Source: an uncultured Roseicyclus sp.
GTDB lineage: Bacteria; Pseudomonadota; Alphaproteobacteria; Rhodobacterales; Rhodobacteraceae
Length of the DNA: 64,000 bases
Direction: 5' to 3'
NCBI GenBank assembly: GCA_947494975.1
Contig: CANLXA010000002.1
Location: 372,001-436,000, forward strand
Part shown: positions 33,886-41,886 of the stretch, one piece after another
Layout of the letters: the number at the start of each line of letters is the position of its first letter
How positions within the stretch are numbered: the first letter of the stretch is position 1
The notes under the pieces: generated by a model
What the model saw: the letters and a program-made list of their open reading frames with translations, nothing else
The model's database searches: none
What the model was told of the DNA's origin: nothing
Position numbers and translations under genes: made by a program

Positions 33886-34799
33886 GCCAAACGCGCCGCC
33901 CGGGCCCGCGTGACGAGCCACAGCCCTGCGAGCACCATCGGGATGGTGAGGATCTGGCCCATGGTCAGCCCGACACTGGGTGACAGCGCCAGCGCAAACC
34001 CGATGGGATTGTCGGGCCCGGTGAATTGTGCGTCGGGCTGCCGTACGAATTCCACTGCGAACCGGGAGAGGCCATAGATGATAAGAAAGAGGCCTGTCAG
34101 CGCGCCGGGCCGCCGCAACCAGCCGCGCCGCCACGCCAGGAACAGCAGCAGCGTGCCCATGAAGAGGCCCTCCAGCAGCGCCTCGTAGAGTTGCGACGGA
34201 TGGCGCGCGCAGACGGTGGCGCCAAGATACTCCACAAGGCCGTCCGGCCCCGGACAATTCTGCGCGGCCCGACCGGGAAAGATCACGGCCCAGGGCACAT
34301 CCGTTGCGCGGCCCCACAGCTCGGCATTGATGAAGTTGGCCAAGCGCCCGAAAAACAGTCCGATGCCGATCACCATCGACATCGCATCGGCCACCTGCAG
34401 CGGTGGTGCCTTGGCGATCCGGCAGAAGATCAGCGCGGCAATCGTCACCCCCAACAACCCGCCATGAAACGACATGCCGCCTTCCCAGATGCGGATGATC
34501 TGCAGCGGATCATCCCAATAGGTGCCGGGCTGGTAGAACAGGACATAGCCGATCCGCCCCCCCAGGATCACACCCAGAACAACGGCGCTGAGCAGCCCCT
34601 CCACCCGTTCGGGCGCCATCGGGGGCACGCCGCCGGGCCAAAGCTCCGGGCGGGCCACGGCCTTCCAGATCAGCCACCATCCCAATCCGAGCCCCACCAG
34701 ATAGGCCAGCGCGTACCAGCGGAGGGCGAAGGTGAAGCTGCCAAGCTCAATCGTGAACAGCTCGGGCGACAGGGGCGGAAAGGGAATGGCGTAAATCAT
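33882..34799 (-). CDS. lgt: Prolipoprotein diacylglyceryl transferase
   Basis: 305 residues, seven membrane helices. LGGRIGYVLFYQP near 80-100, MSFHGGLLG near 119-127 (essential His) and RLANFINAELWGR near 157-169 (Lgt signature) are all present. It transfers diacylglycerol from phosphatidylglycerol to the lipobox Cys of prolipoproteins, the first step of lipoprotein maturation in the inner membrane. First gene of an overlapping three-gene operon. Confidence 0.95.
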   Translation of the reverse strand: MIYAIPFPPLSPELFTIELGSFTFALRWYALAYLVGLGLGWWLIWKAVARPELWPGGVPPMAPERVEGLLSAVVLGVILGGRIGYVLFYQPGTYWDDPLQIIRIWEGGMSFHGGLLGVTIAALIFCRIAKAPPLQVADAMSMVIGIGLFFGRLANFINAELWGRATDVPWAVIFPGRAAQNCPGPDGLVEYLGATVCARHPSQLYEALLEGLFMGTLLLFLAWRRGWLRRPGALTGLFLIIYGLSRFAVEFVRQPDAQFTGPDNPIGFALALSPSVGLTMGQILTIPMVLAGLWLVTRARAARLA

Positions 34800-34914
34800 G
34801 GGGCCTCGCGGTCACATTTTCCCCGTCGATGCGGGGCGGCTGCGACGAAGTCAACCTTGATCCGGGCCCGATGGCCGCCCATATCACAGACGTGATAGAC
34901 AGGAGCCCAGGCGC

Positions 34915-35163
34915 ATGCAGACCCGCAACAAGATCATGGACGACTTCAGCCAATTGATGACCAACGCAATGGGCGTGGCCCAGGGCGCGAAGGACGAAGC
35001 CGAGACCGCGATGAACTCCATGATGGATCGCTGGCTGGCCAACCGGAACCTTGTGACGCGCGATGAATTCGACGCGGTCCGGGCGATGGCCCAGAAGGCC
35101 CGTGAGGAAAACGAGGCGCTCAAGGCCCGCATCGCGGCTTTGGAAGGTGGCGCTTCGGACTGA
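34915..35163 (+). CDS. ubiK: UbiK-family accessory factor (BMFP/YqiC)
   Basis: 82 residues. MQTRNKIMDDFSQLMTNAMG then a long C-terminal coiled coil (NLVTRDEFDAVRAMAQKARE, ENEALKARIAALEGG) match YqiC/UbiK, an accessory factor of the ubiquinone biosynthesis complex that also promotes membrane fusion in vitro. Divergent from lgt, and followed by a strong terminator, so monocistronic. Confidence 0.88.
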   Translation: MQTRNKIMDDFSQLMTNAMGVAQGAKDEAETAMNSMMDRWLANRNLVTRDEFDAVRAMAQKAREENEALKARIAALEGGASD

Positions 35164-35188
35164 CGCCAACGCGCATGAATGTCGTTCG

Positions 35189-35219
35189 AAAGCCACCGCG
35201 TCATGTCGGTGGCTTTTTT
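35189..35219 (+). terminator. Rho-independent terminator of ubiK
   Basis: AAAGCCACCG (35189-35198), 8-base loop, CGGTGGCTTT (35207-35216), continuing as TTT. A 10-bp stem with a T-run of six, 26 bases after the ubiK stop codon. Confidence 0.9.
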
Positions 35220-35475
35220 CTTGTGGACAGTTTGCCTACGCTTGTGGCCCGGTTATCCCCACACGCAATATGTTGTGGGTAAAGCCAGAAATCGGGACTC
35301 CACCCATTTCCGTTACAAAAATTCTTCTTTACAGCGAGTCCCCAAAGGATCACCATATTTGGTAGGGATTGAGGCAGAGCAGCCCAGCCCTATTAAAGAC
35401 ACCCAGCCATTTGTGGGAGTCTTGGGACTAAACCACCAAGGCCCCGCAGGCTGCCAACCTGAAGGGTCTGGGGCT
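35220..35475. other. Gene-free stretch before the YbjN-like gene
   Basis: The part of the 312-base gap after the ubiK terminator. It is lower in GC than its neighbours and holds an inverted pair CCCACA/TGTGGG near 35255-35277 and a GC-rich dyad (GGCCCCGCAG against CTGGGGCT) near 35440-35475 close to the YbjN-like start. No protein or tRNA was recognised; a leader or small RNA is possible. Confidence 0.4.
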
Positions 35476-35979
35476 ATGTCACATGCAGAAGAATACCTCG
35501 ATATCGAGGAACTCCACCCGATAGATATCGTCGAGACGCTCGCGGCCCACCACGATTGGGATTTCGATCGCATCGCGGACGATCAGATCGCCATGGCGAT
35601 CGAGGGACAATGGCGCACCTATTCCGTCACCCTGGCCTGGTCATCATACGACGAGACGCTTCGGATGATCTGCACCTTCGATATGGAGCCGCCCGAGGAG
35701 ACCAAGCACAAGCTCTACGAGTCCCTCAACCTGGTGAACGACCGCTGTTGGGCCGGCGCGTTCACCTTTTGGGCATCGCAAAAGCTGATGGTTTACCGCT
35801 ACGGATTGGTTCTGGCCGGGGATCAGCTTGCCTCGCCCGATCAAATTGCCTGCATGGTGGAAACCGCCGTCCTGGCATCCGAGCGCTATTACCCCGCCTT
35901 CCAACTGGCGCTGTGGTCCGATCAGACCCCGGAAGAGGCCATGGATGTAGCAATTTCAGAGGCTTACGGGCGCGCTTGA
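35476..35979 (+). CDS. YbjN-domain protein
   Basis: 167 residues from ATG 35476. IVETLAAHHDWDFDRIADDQ and CTFDMEPPEETKHKLYESLN, NLVNDRCWAGAFTFWA match the YbjN/type III secretion chaperone-like fold of conserved alphaproteobacterial proteins. Function unknown; E. coli YbjN affects motility and stress phenotypes. The 99-residue in-frame extension upstream is not conserved-looking and lies over the terminator region. Confidence 0.85.
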   Translation: MSHAEEYLDIEELHPIDIVETLAAHHDWDFDRIADDQIAMAIEGQWRTYSVTLAWSSYDETLRMICTFDMEPPEETKHKLYESLNLVNDRCWAGAFTFWASQKLMVYRYGLVLAGDQLASPDQIACMVETAVLASERYYPAFQLALWSDQTPEEAMDVAISEAYGRA

Positions 35980-36115
35980 GCCCGGATTCCTGCCTCTGAT
36001 GCCCCTCCGCCTGTGGCTTTCTTGCCGACATGCGGAGGGTTCGGCCCGCTGAACGGCCGATCAAAGGTTCCCCGCGGGCTCTCGCGGCCCTAAATTGCCG
36101 CCAGATACGGGGGCG

Positions 36116-36928
36116 ATGATGGATATTTCTGCAATCGAAGGCCGTGGGCTTGTGATGCTCGGCTGTGGCAAGATGGGATCGGCCATGTTGCAGGGCTGGC
36201 TGGCGGGCGGGCTTTCGCCCGATGCCGTCCACGTCATTGACCCGATGCCCTCCGAGTGGCTGCAGGGCACCGGCGTGTCGATCAACGGTGAGATGCCCGA
36301 TGATCCCGCCGTTTTGATGATCGCCGTAAAGCCGCAGATGATGGGCGAGGCATTGCCGCAAGTCGAACGCTTCGGAGGCGGCGGAACGCTGATCCTGTCG
36401 GTCGCGGCGGGGACACCGATCAAGGCGTTTCAGGATGCGTTCGGGCCAGGCACGCGTGTGATCCGGTCGATGCCCAATACACCCGCCGCCGTGGGCAAAG
36501 GCATCACGGCGATTGTCGGCAATGCCGATGCCACCGCCGATGACATGGACCTTGCCGAAGAGATGCTGAGCACCATCGGGCAGGTTGTGCGCCTCAACAA
36601 CGAGATGCAGATCGACGCGGTCACCGGCATCTCGGGTTCGGGCCCGGCCTATGTGTTCTACATGATCGATGCCCTTGCCGCCGCCGCACGGGCTGAGGGC
36701 CTCCCGGACGAGATGGCGATGCGACTGGCCAAGGCGACTGTTGCGGGCGCTGGCGCACTTGCCGAAGCCTCCGACGAGACGCCGGAGCAGTTGCGCATCA
36801 ACGTGACCTCTCCCAATGGCACGACCCAGGCGGGACTGGAGGTGTTGATGGGCGAAAACGGGTTGGCTCCCCTGATGCGGCGCACCGTGGCGGCCGCGAC
36901 GAACCGCAGCCGGGAACTCAGAAAATGA
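36116..36928 (+). CDS. proC: Pyrroline-5-carboxylate reductase
   Basis: About 270 residues from ATG 36116 (36119 also possible; TTG 36095 unlikely). GLVMLGCGKMGSAMLQGWLA is the NAD(P)H-binding Rossmann motif; AVTGISGSGPAYVFYMIDAL is the P5CR signature, with NVTSPNGTTQAGLEVL near the C-terminus. It catalyses the last step of proline synthesis. The stop overlaps csaA by 4 bases. Confidence 0.93.
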   Translation: MMDISAIEGRGLVMLGCGKMGSAMLQGWLAGGLSPDAVHVIDPMPSEWLQGTGVSINGEMPDDPAVLMIAVKPQMMGEALPQVERFGGGGTLILSVAAGTPIKAFQDAFGPGTRVIRSMPNTPAAVGKGITAIVGNADATADDMDLAEEMLSTIGQVVRLNNEMQIDAVTGISGSGPAYVFYMIDALAAAARAEGLPDEMAMRLAKATVAGAGALAEASDETPEQLRINVTSPNGTTQAGLEVLMGENGLAPLMRRTVAAATNRSRELRK

Positions 36929-37263
36929 GCGAGATCACCTTCGATCAATTCATGGATGTCGATATCCGGGTCGGGACCGTGACGCGCGCCGAACCCTTCC
37001 CCGAAGCGCGAAAGCCCGCGATCAAGCTATGGGTGGATTTCGGCGCGGAGATCGGCGAGCGCAAGTCCTCCGCCCAGATCACGGCCCATTACACCCCCGA
37101 GGGATTGATCGGAAAACAGGTCATGGGCGTGGTGAATTTCCCGCCGCGCCAGATTGGCCCCGTGATGTCGGAGGTTCTCGTTCTAGGTCTCCATGATGAG
37201 GCGGGCGGGATTGTCCTGATCTCGCCCGATCTGGATGTGCCGAACGGAGAACGGATGTGCTGA
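36925..37263 (+). CDS. csaA: CsaA-type tRNA-binding protein
   Basis: 112 residues. FDQFMDVDIRVGTVTRAEPF and PAIKLWVDFGAEIGERKSSA then QITAHYT form the EMAP-II-like OB fold with the CsaA signature; VVNFPPRQIGPVMSEVLVLG closes it. Family members bind tRNA and have been described as chaperones for secretion. Overlaps proC (ATGA) and the following dehydrogenase, so proC-csaA-dehydrogenase is one transcript. Confidence 0.9.
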   Translation: MSEITFDQFMDVDIRVGTVTRAEPFPEARKPAIKLWVDFGAEIGERKSSAQITAHYTPEGLIGKQVMGVVNFPPRQIGPVMSEVLVLGLHDEAGGIVLISPDLDVPNGERMC

Positions 37264-38207
37264 AACTCCTGGTGTCCCGGCGGTTGCCGGAGAGTGTGAT
37301 GGACGTCGCGGAGGCGCGGTTTGAGGTGACCTGCCGCGACACGACGCTGCCGATGGACCATGCCGAATGTGTCGAGGCGCTGCGCGATCATGATGCGATC
37401 CTGCCGACCTTGGGCGATGCGTTCAGCGCTGAAGCCTTCGCCGCGGCGGGCGATATTCGCACCAAGCTGCTGGCGAATTTCGGAGTGGGTTACAATCACA
37501 TCGATGCCGGCGCGGCGCGGGCGGCGGGTATCGAGGTGACGAACACACCCGGCGCCGTCACCGATGCCACCGCCGACATCGCGATGACCCTGATCCTGAT
37601 GACCGCGCGCCGTGCGGGCGAAGGCGAGCGGGCCGTGCGCAGTGGCGCGTGGGCGGGGTGGCACCCGACCCAGATGTTGGGCATGCACTTCTCCGGCAAG
37701 ACTGTCTGCGTGATCGGCATGGGGCGGATCGGGCAGGCCATCGCGCGGCGGTGTCATTTCGGGTTCGGCTGCCGGATCGTCTATGTGAACCGGTCACCAA
37801 AGGACGTCGATTTCCCGGCGGAGCAATTGCCGATGGGAACGGCGCTGGCGGGGGCAGATGTCGTGGTGCTGGCCACGCCGGGCGGGCGGACGACGCATCA
37901 CCTGATCGGGACGGAGGCATTTGTCGCGATGAAATCCTCGGCTATCTTCGTGAATATCTCACGCGGCGATGTGGTGGATGAGGCGGCCCTGGTGGCGGCG
38001 TTGTCGGTGGGGCGCATCGCCGGCGCTGGCCTCGACGTCTACGAACACGAACCGTTGGTCCCCGACGAGTTGCGCGCGATGGAAAACGTGACGCTTCTGC
38101 CGCATCTGGGCACGGCGGCGCTGGAAGTGCGCGAAGATATGGGCCGCATGGCGCTCGATAATATCATCGCCTTTGCCGAAGGGCGCCCGGTGCCCAACGC
38201 AGTCTGA
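37257..38207 (+). CDS. D-2-hydroxyacid dehydrogenase (glyoxylate/D-glycerate type)
   Basis: 316 residues from GTG 37257, overlapping csaA by 7 bases. LLANFGVGYNHIDAGAARAA, CVIGMGRIGQAIARRC (NAD-binding GxGxxG), VFVNISRGDVVDEAAL and the catalytic Arg, Glu (DVYEHEPL) and His (LLPHLGTAAL) are all present. It reduces a 2-oxoacid such as glyoxylate or hydroxypyruvate with NAD(P)H; the substrate is a guess. Confidence 0.92.
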   Translation: MLKLLVSRRLPESVMDVAEARFEVTCRDTTLPMDHAECVEALRDHDAILPTLGDAFSAEAFAAAGDIRTKLLANFGVGYNHIDAGAARAAGIEVTNTPGAVTDATADIAMTLILMTARRAGEGERAVRSGAWAGWHPTQMLGMHFSGKTVCVIGMGRIGQAIARRCHFGFGCRIVYVNRSPKDVDFPAEQLPMGTALAGADVVVLATPGGRTTHHLIGTEAFVAMKSSAIFVNISRGDVVDEAALVAALSVGRIAGAGLDVYEHEPLVPDELRAMENVTLLPHLGTAALEVREDMGRMALDNIIAFAEGRPVPNAV

Positions 38208-38227
38208 CGCGCCTATCCGGCACCCAT

Positions 38228-38845
38228 TCAGGCCGATTGTCGCCTCGGAGCGGGAGCGGTGACGGATTTTGTCATCCGGGTCGCGCTGGAGAAGCCTAGC
38301 AGCCAGCGGAACGGGAACGTCGTCTCCACCGTACCGGGCTGAAACCCGCGGCGCTCATAGAGCGCGCGGGCTCTTGGATTGGTGTCGATCACATCCAGCC
38401 GCACCTCGCGGCACCCCCGTCGGGCTGCCTCGGCCACGATCCCGTCGAGCAGCGCCGTGCCGATACCCAGCCCCCGCGCCTGCGGCATCACGGCGATGCC
38501 ATCCATCAGCAACACGCCCTGCTCCACCTGCCGCTCGAGCATCGACAGAAGCGGCGCGCGCCAGAGCGCCCCGCCCAGGCCGTAGGTCCGGCGCAGGTCG
38601 GTGAGAGTGCCGCCGACAAAGGCACTGCGTTCCGTCTTGAACCCCGCCAGGCCAAGAAGCGCGCCGTCCTCCGCGCAGATGCTGAGGCAATGGGTGGGAT
38701 CAAGGACCGGTTCCAGAAACGCCAGGGCGCGGGGTGCGGGGCCCAGAAGCAGACCAAGCTTGCCGCCGAAGGCCTGCCAGAATAGCTGCGCCGCCAGCGC
38801 GCGTTGATCAGCGGGAAAGCCCAACTGCACATGAAGATTGTCCAT
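38228..38845 (-). CDS. GNAT-family N-acetyltransferase
   Basis: 205 residues. The acetyl-CoA-binding motif A is GIAVMPQARGLGIGTALLDG (R/Q-x-x-G-x-A/G), followed by VRLDVIDTNPRARALYERRG, the typical motif B. N-terminal half about 90 residues of strands. The substrate is unknown. Divergence from nothing obvious: it faces the preceding dehydrogenase (20 bases) and follows tdk on the same strand. Confidence 0.87.
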   Translation of the reverse strand: MDNLHVQLGFPADQRALAAQLFWQAFGGKLGLLLGPAPRALAFLEPVLDPTHCLSICAEDGALLGLAGFKTERSAFVGGTLTDLRRTYGLGGALWRAPLLSMLERQVEQGVLLMDGIAVMPQARGLGIGTALLDGIVAEAARRGCREVRLDVIDTNPRARALYERRGFQPGTVETTFPFRWLLGFSSATRMTKSVTAPAPRRQSA

Positions 38846-38883
38846 GTGGCCGATATGGGGCGGCGGGCCGCATGGCGAAAGCC

Positions 38884-39474
38884 CTAGCGGGGCCTGTCGC
38901 CCAGGGCTTCACGGAAATGCCTGCGGCACAGGCTCACATAGCGGTCGTTGCCGCCCACCTCGATCTGCGCGCCTTCGCGGATCGCCGCGCCGTTTTCATC
39001 GATGCGGATCACCATGGTGGCCTTCTTGCCGCAATGACAGATCGTGCGGACCTCGCGCATTTCATCGGCGAGCGCCAGGAGCGCGGCGGAGCCAGGGAAG
39101 AGTTCGCCCCGGAAGTCCACGCGCAGGCCGTAGGCCATGACGGGCACGCCAAGGTCGTCGACGGCGCGGGCCAGTTGCCAGACCTGATCGCGGGTCAGCC
39201 AATGGCTGTCATCGACCATAACGCAATGGCAGGGCCCTTCGGCCAGACGGGCCTCGATCTTGGCGAACAGGTCATCCTTGGCGGAAAACGGATCGGCCTC
39301 GGCGGTGATCCCGATGCGCGACCCGATCAGGCCGTGCGCCCCGGCGCGGTCATCGAAATCGGCGATCATCAGATAGGTCTGCATGCCCCGCTCGATGTAA
39401 TTGTAGGAGGCTTGCAACAGCAGGGTCGATTTGCCCGCGTTCATGGTGGAGTAGTGGAAATAGAGCTTGGCCAT
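38884..39474 (-). CDS. tdk: Thymidine kinase (class II)
   Basis: 196 residues from ATG 39474; the frame opens upstream but homology starts at AKLYFHYSTMNAGKSTLLLQ, with the P-loop. MVDDSHWLTRDQVWQLAR carries the DExx-type Walker B region (here DDSH); CHCGKKATMV and CRRHF give the zinc-finger lid. It phosphorylates thymidine for DNA precursor salvage. E. coli Tdk has the closest motifs. Confidence 0.93.
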   Translation of the reverse strand: MAKLYFHYSTMNAGKSTLLLQASYNYIERGMQTYLMIADFDDRAGAHGLIGSRIGITAEADPFSAKDDLFAKIEARLAEGPCHCVMVDDSHWLTRDQVWQLARAVDDLGVPVMAYGLRVDFRGELFPGSAALLALADEMREVRTICHCGKKATMVIRIDENGAAIREGAQIEVGGNDRYVSLCRRHFREALGDRPR

Positions 39475-39569
39475 GGCCCTTGGTTTGGCCCATGACAGCC
39501 GCGCTGGCAAGACGTTGACGGCATGGGGGAAAGCGGGTTTGCTGCCGCGGACCAATAGGGACACGAGTG

Positions 39570-40055
39570 ATGAACGACACGAGCGGCGAGACGGCCAAAG
39601 GTTACCTCAAGCGTCATACCGAGCGGTTGATCAAGGATGTTGGGTATGCGGCCGCCTGTGAACTGACGGGCCGGTCCAAGGCCACGCTGGGGCGATACTT
39701 CTCGGAAGCCGAGGAGCATACCGACCGGTTCATGCCGGTCGATGCCGTGGCGGCGCTTGAGGCGGCGTCGTCGTTTCCCCATGTGACCGCCGCGCTGGCC
39801 GAGTTGAATGGTGGGCAGATGTCCTACGGGTCGGACAAGCGCAACGCGATGCGGGGGGACAATTCGGGATCGGTGAACGCCAATGTCATCGCCCTGTCGC
39901 AGCGGTTCGCGATCCTGATGGCGGAATATCACATGTCGATCGAGGACGGGGTGATCTCGGTGAACGAAGCCCGGCGCCTTCTGGAAGAGACGCTGGAATT
40001 GCAGAAGGTTCTGGTGGAGATGAAGCTGCGGCTGGAGGCCGATAGCCGGAGTTAA
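39570..40055 (+). CDS. Unclassified helix-turn-helix-like protein
   Basis: 161 residues from ATG 39570. VGYAAACELTGRSKATLGRY looks like a helix-turn-helix (CII-like or phage-regulator-like), followed by a C-terminal helical region, LEETLELQKVLVEMKLRLEA, suited to dimerisation. I do not recognise a named family. It lies between tdk (divergent) and a secreted protein of unknown function, whose gene starts about 117 bases later on the same strand. Confidence 0.65.
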   Translation: MNDTSGETAKGYLKRHTERLIKDVGYAAACELTGRSKATLGRYFSEAEEHTDRFMPVDAVAALEAASSFPHVTAALAELNGGQMSYGSDKRNAMRGDNSGSVNANVIALSQRFAILMAEYHMSIEDGVISVNEARRLLEETLELQKVLVEMKLRLEADSRS

Positions 40056-40171
40056 GCGGGGTTATCACGGTTGATGAGCATATCCAACCTATTGAGAATG
40101 CGAAGAAAAGGCAGTCGTGTTAACCTGCGCCTAACCAAGAGCTGCGCAAGTGCCTGCACCGGGGCGGTGTG

Positions 40172-41719
40172 ATGCGCGGCGGGCTTGCCCTTGCGATTGC
40201 GACCGCGTGCCTGCATGGGGGCACCGGCCCCGCCGCTGCGCAGGAGAGCTATCCGAACGACGAGATCTGCGTGCAGAGCATCCTGGCGCTACATGGCTAC
40301 GATCCCGGCCCGATTGACGGCATCCTGGGTCAGCGGACCCGCGATATGGCCCACAGCTTCGCGGTGGATTGGCGGCTGGATCTGCCACGCTTGTCGGGTG
40401 CCAATGCGGGCCAGTGGTGCGTGGCGCTGACCGCCGCGCAGCGGGGTGCGGATCAGCCGCTGGACCCGGCGCTGACCGATGGTCCCGACACATTGCGCTG
40501 TGTGACCGATCCGCCCGATGGCTATGCGCGGGTCATCACCGGCAGGGTCGATGGCGACCCGGTGGAGCTGCGCGTCTCCACCCGGTTCGGGGGCGCGGTG
40601 GGCTCGCTGACATGGCGGGGGATGGAGTTCCTCAACATCTATGACCATGGCCGACAGATCAGCTATGCGTGGTTTCTGGACGATCACGGCGAATGCCTGA
40701 ACCCGACGGAACCGGGATCGGCCAGTGATCTGTTCGCGCAGACCTCCTCCACGATCGTGCATGAAATATGCTCGGACGCCGCCAACCGGCTGAGCACGCG
40801 GATCAGCCCCGCCTTCTGGACCCAGCCGGGCCAGACCGCCTTTTGCGACAACGGGACATTGGAAGCGGTGAACACGGAACTGGTCTCGGACGATATGCTC
40901 GAGAAGGTGACCCAGATCGGCTATGAGGGGATCGAGAACGTGATCGTGTTCGATTCCACCATCACGCTGCACGGGGATCACAGCCTGTTGCGCGCGGAGG
41001 TGCCGACGGCCTACCTGACCGGCGCGTTTTCGGCGCGCTACCGCTTCGATCCGCGCGACGGCAGCCTGACGCCGGTGACGGAAAGCATGGACCTGACGGC
41101 GCCGTGGTCGTTTGTGGACAATTCCCGCTTTCCCGCAATCCTGGCGAGTGAGGATGGTGAATTTGCACTGGGGGCCTACACGGCGCGGCCCGGGGCGCTG
41201 TACCAGATCCTCCATTACGAGAGCCGCAATCCCTTCGACGAAACCAACAAGTGGAACATCCTGTTCAGCGTGGAGCCTGCACCGGCGGGCCGCTATGACT
41301 TTCGCACCTTCGGGGTGATCGGCACGTTGGAGCAGGTGCGCGAGGGCATGGTGGCGCTGGCGGCGCTGCATTCCGTCGATGTCACGCCGGGGGAGGGACA
41401 TGTGGACCGGGCGGAGTGCGACTGGATCGCCGGATGGGCCTGGGACCCGGATGCGCCGGATCAGGCGATGATGGTGGATGTGTTCGGGATGAATGGCGAT
41501 GACCGGGTATTGATCACAAGCATCGAGGCGGCGCGGTATCGCCCCGATCTGGAAGCGGCGCTGGGGGATGGCGGGCGGCACGGGTTCGAGTTCGAGACGG
41601 AGCTGATCCTTCCCGGGGGCGGGCAGGGCGAGTTCGTGATGGAGGTGCGGGGCTCGGCGGACGGGTTGCCGGGAACCCCGCTGGTGCCGAACCGGTTTTC
41701 GCTGGATTGCCCGGGATGA
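40172..41719 (+). CDS. Secreted multi-domain hypothetical protein
   Basis: 515 residues from ATG 40172 (a GTG at 40169 is adjacent). Signal peptide MRGGLALAIATACLHGG; residues about 30-60 read ALHGYDPGPIDGILGQRTRD, a peptidoglycan-binding-like LysM-free helix repeat; the centre is a large beta-rich region with repeated Cys; the end has HVDRAECDWIAGWAWDPDAP, a GWAxDP module found at the C-termini of many Rhodobacteraceae surface proteins. Likely periplasmic and cell-wall associated. Role unknown. Confidence 0.7.
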   Translation: MRGGLALAIATACLHGGTGPAAAQESYPNDEICVQSILALHGYDPGPIDGILGQRTRDMAHSFAVDWRLDLPRLSGANAGQWCVALTAAQRGADQPLDPALTDGPDTLRCVTDPPDGYARVITGRVDGDPVELRVSTRFGGAVGSLTWRGMEFLNIYDHGRQISYAWFLDDHGECLNPTEPGSASDLFAQTSSTIVHEICSDAANRLSTRISPAFWTQPGQTAFCDNGTLEAVNTELVSDDMLEKVTQIGYEGIENVIVFDSTITLHGDHSLLRAEVPTAYLTGAFSARYRFDPRDGSLTPVTESMDLTAPWSFVDNSRFPAILASEDGEFALGAYTARPGALYQILHYESRNPFDETNKWNILFSVEPAPAGRYDFRTFGVIGTLEQVREGMVALAALHSVDVTPGEGHVDRAECDWIAGWAWDPDAPDQAMMVDVFGMNGDDRVLITSIEAARYRPDLEAALGDGGRHGFEFETELILPGGGQGEFVMEVRGSADGLPGTPLVPNRFSLDCPG

Positions 41720-41754
41720 CGGGCTGAGGTGTGGTTGCGCCGGCTGCGCCGTCG

Positions 41755-41865
41755 CCGAAGCGGGGGGCAAGCCCCCCGCACCCCCCTTTTCGAAGTGATG
41801 AGTGGGGCTGCCTGCCCCTCTCAAACTCTCCCCGGGGATATTTTTGAAACAAGGAAGGGGGCGTG
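41755..41865. repeat. Intergenic GC-rich repeat element typical of Roseobacter genomes
   Basis: GGGGGGC-AA-GCCCCCC lies near 41762-41777, followed by a C-rich tract and then CCCCGGGGATATTTTTGAAACA near 41830-41851. From memory, strings of the form CCCCGGGATATTTTTG-A-CAAA recur between genes in many Rhodobacteraceae. Only one copy was seen in this window, so this is recognition rather than a found repeat. Confidence 0.4.
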
Positions 41866-41886
41866 GGGGCGCGAGGCGAGCGTGCG

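Noticed and set aside
40055-40085. GGGGTTATCA sequence resembling one arm of the hairpin at 25553-25576
   Set aside because: Only half of the dyad is present, so it is not a clear second copy of the element.
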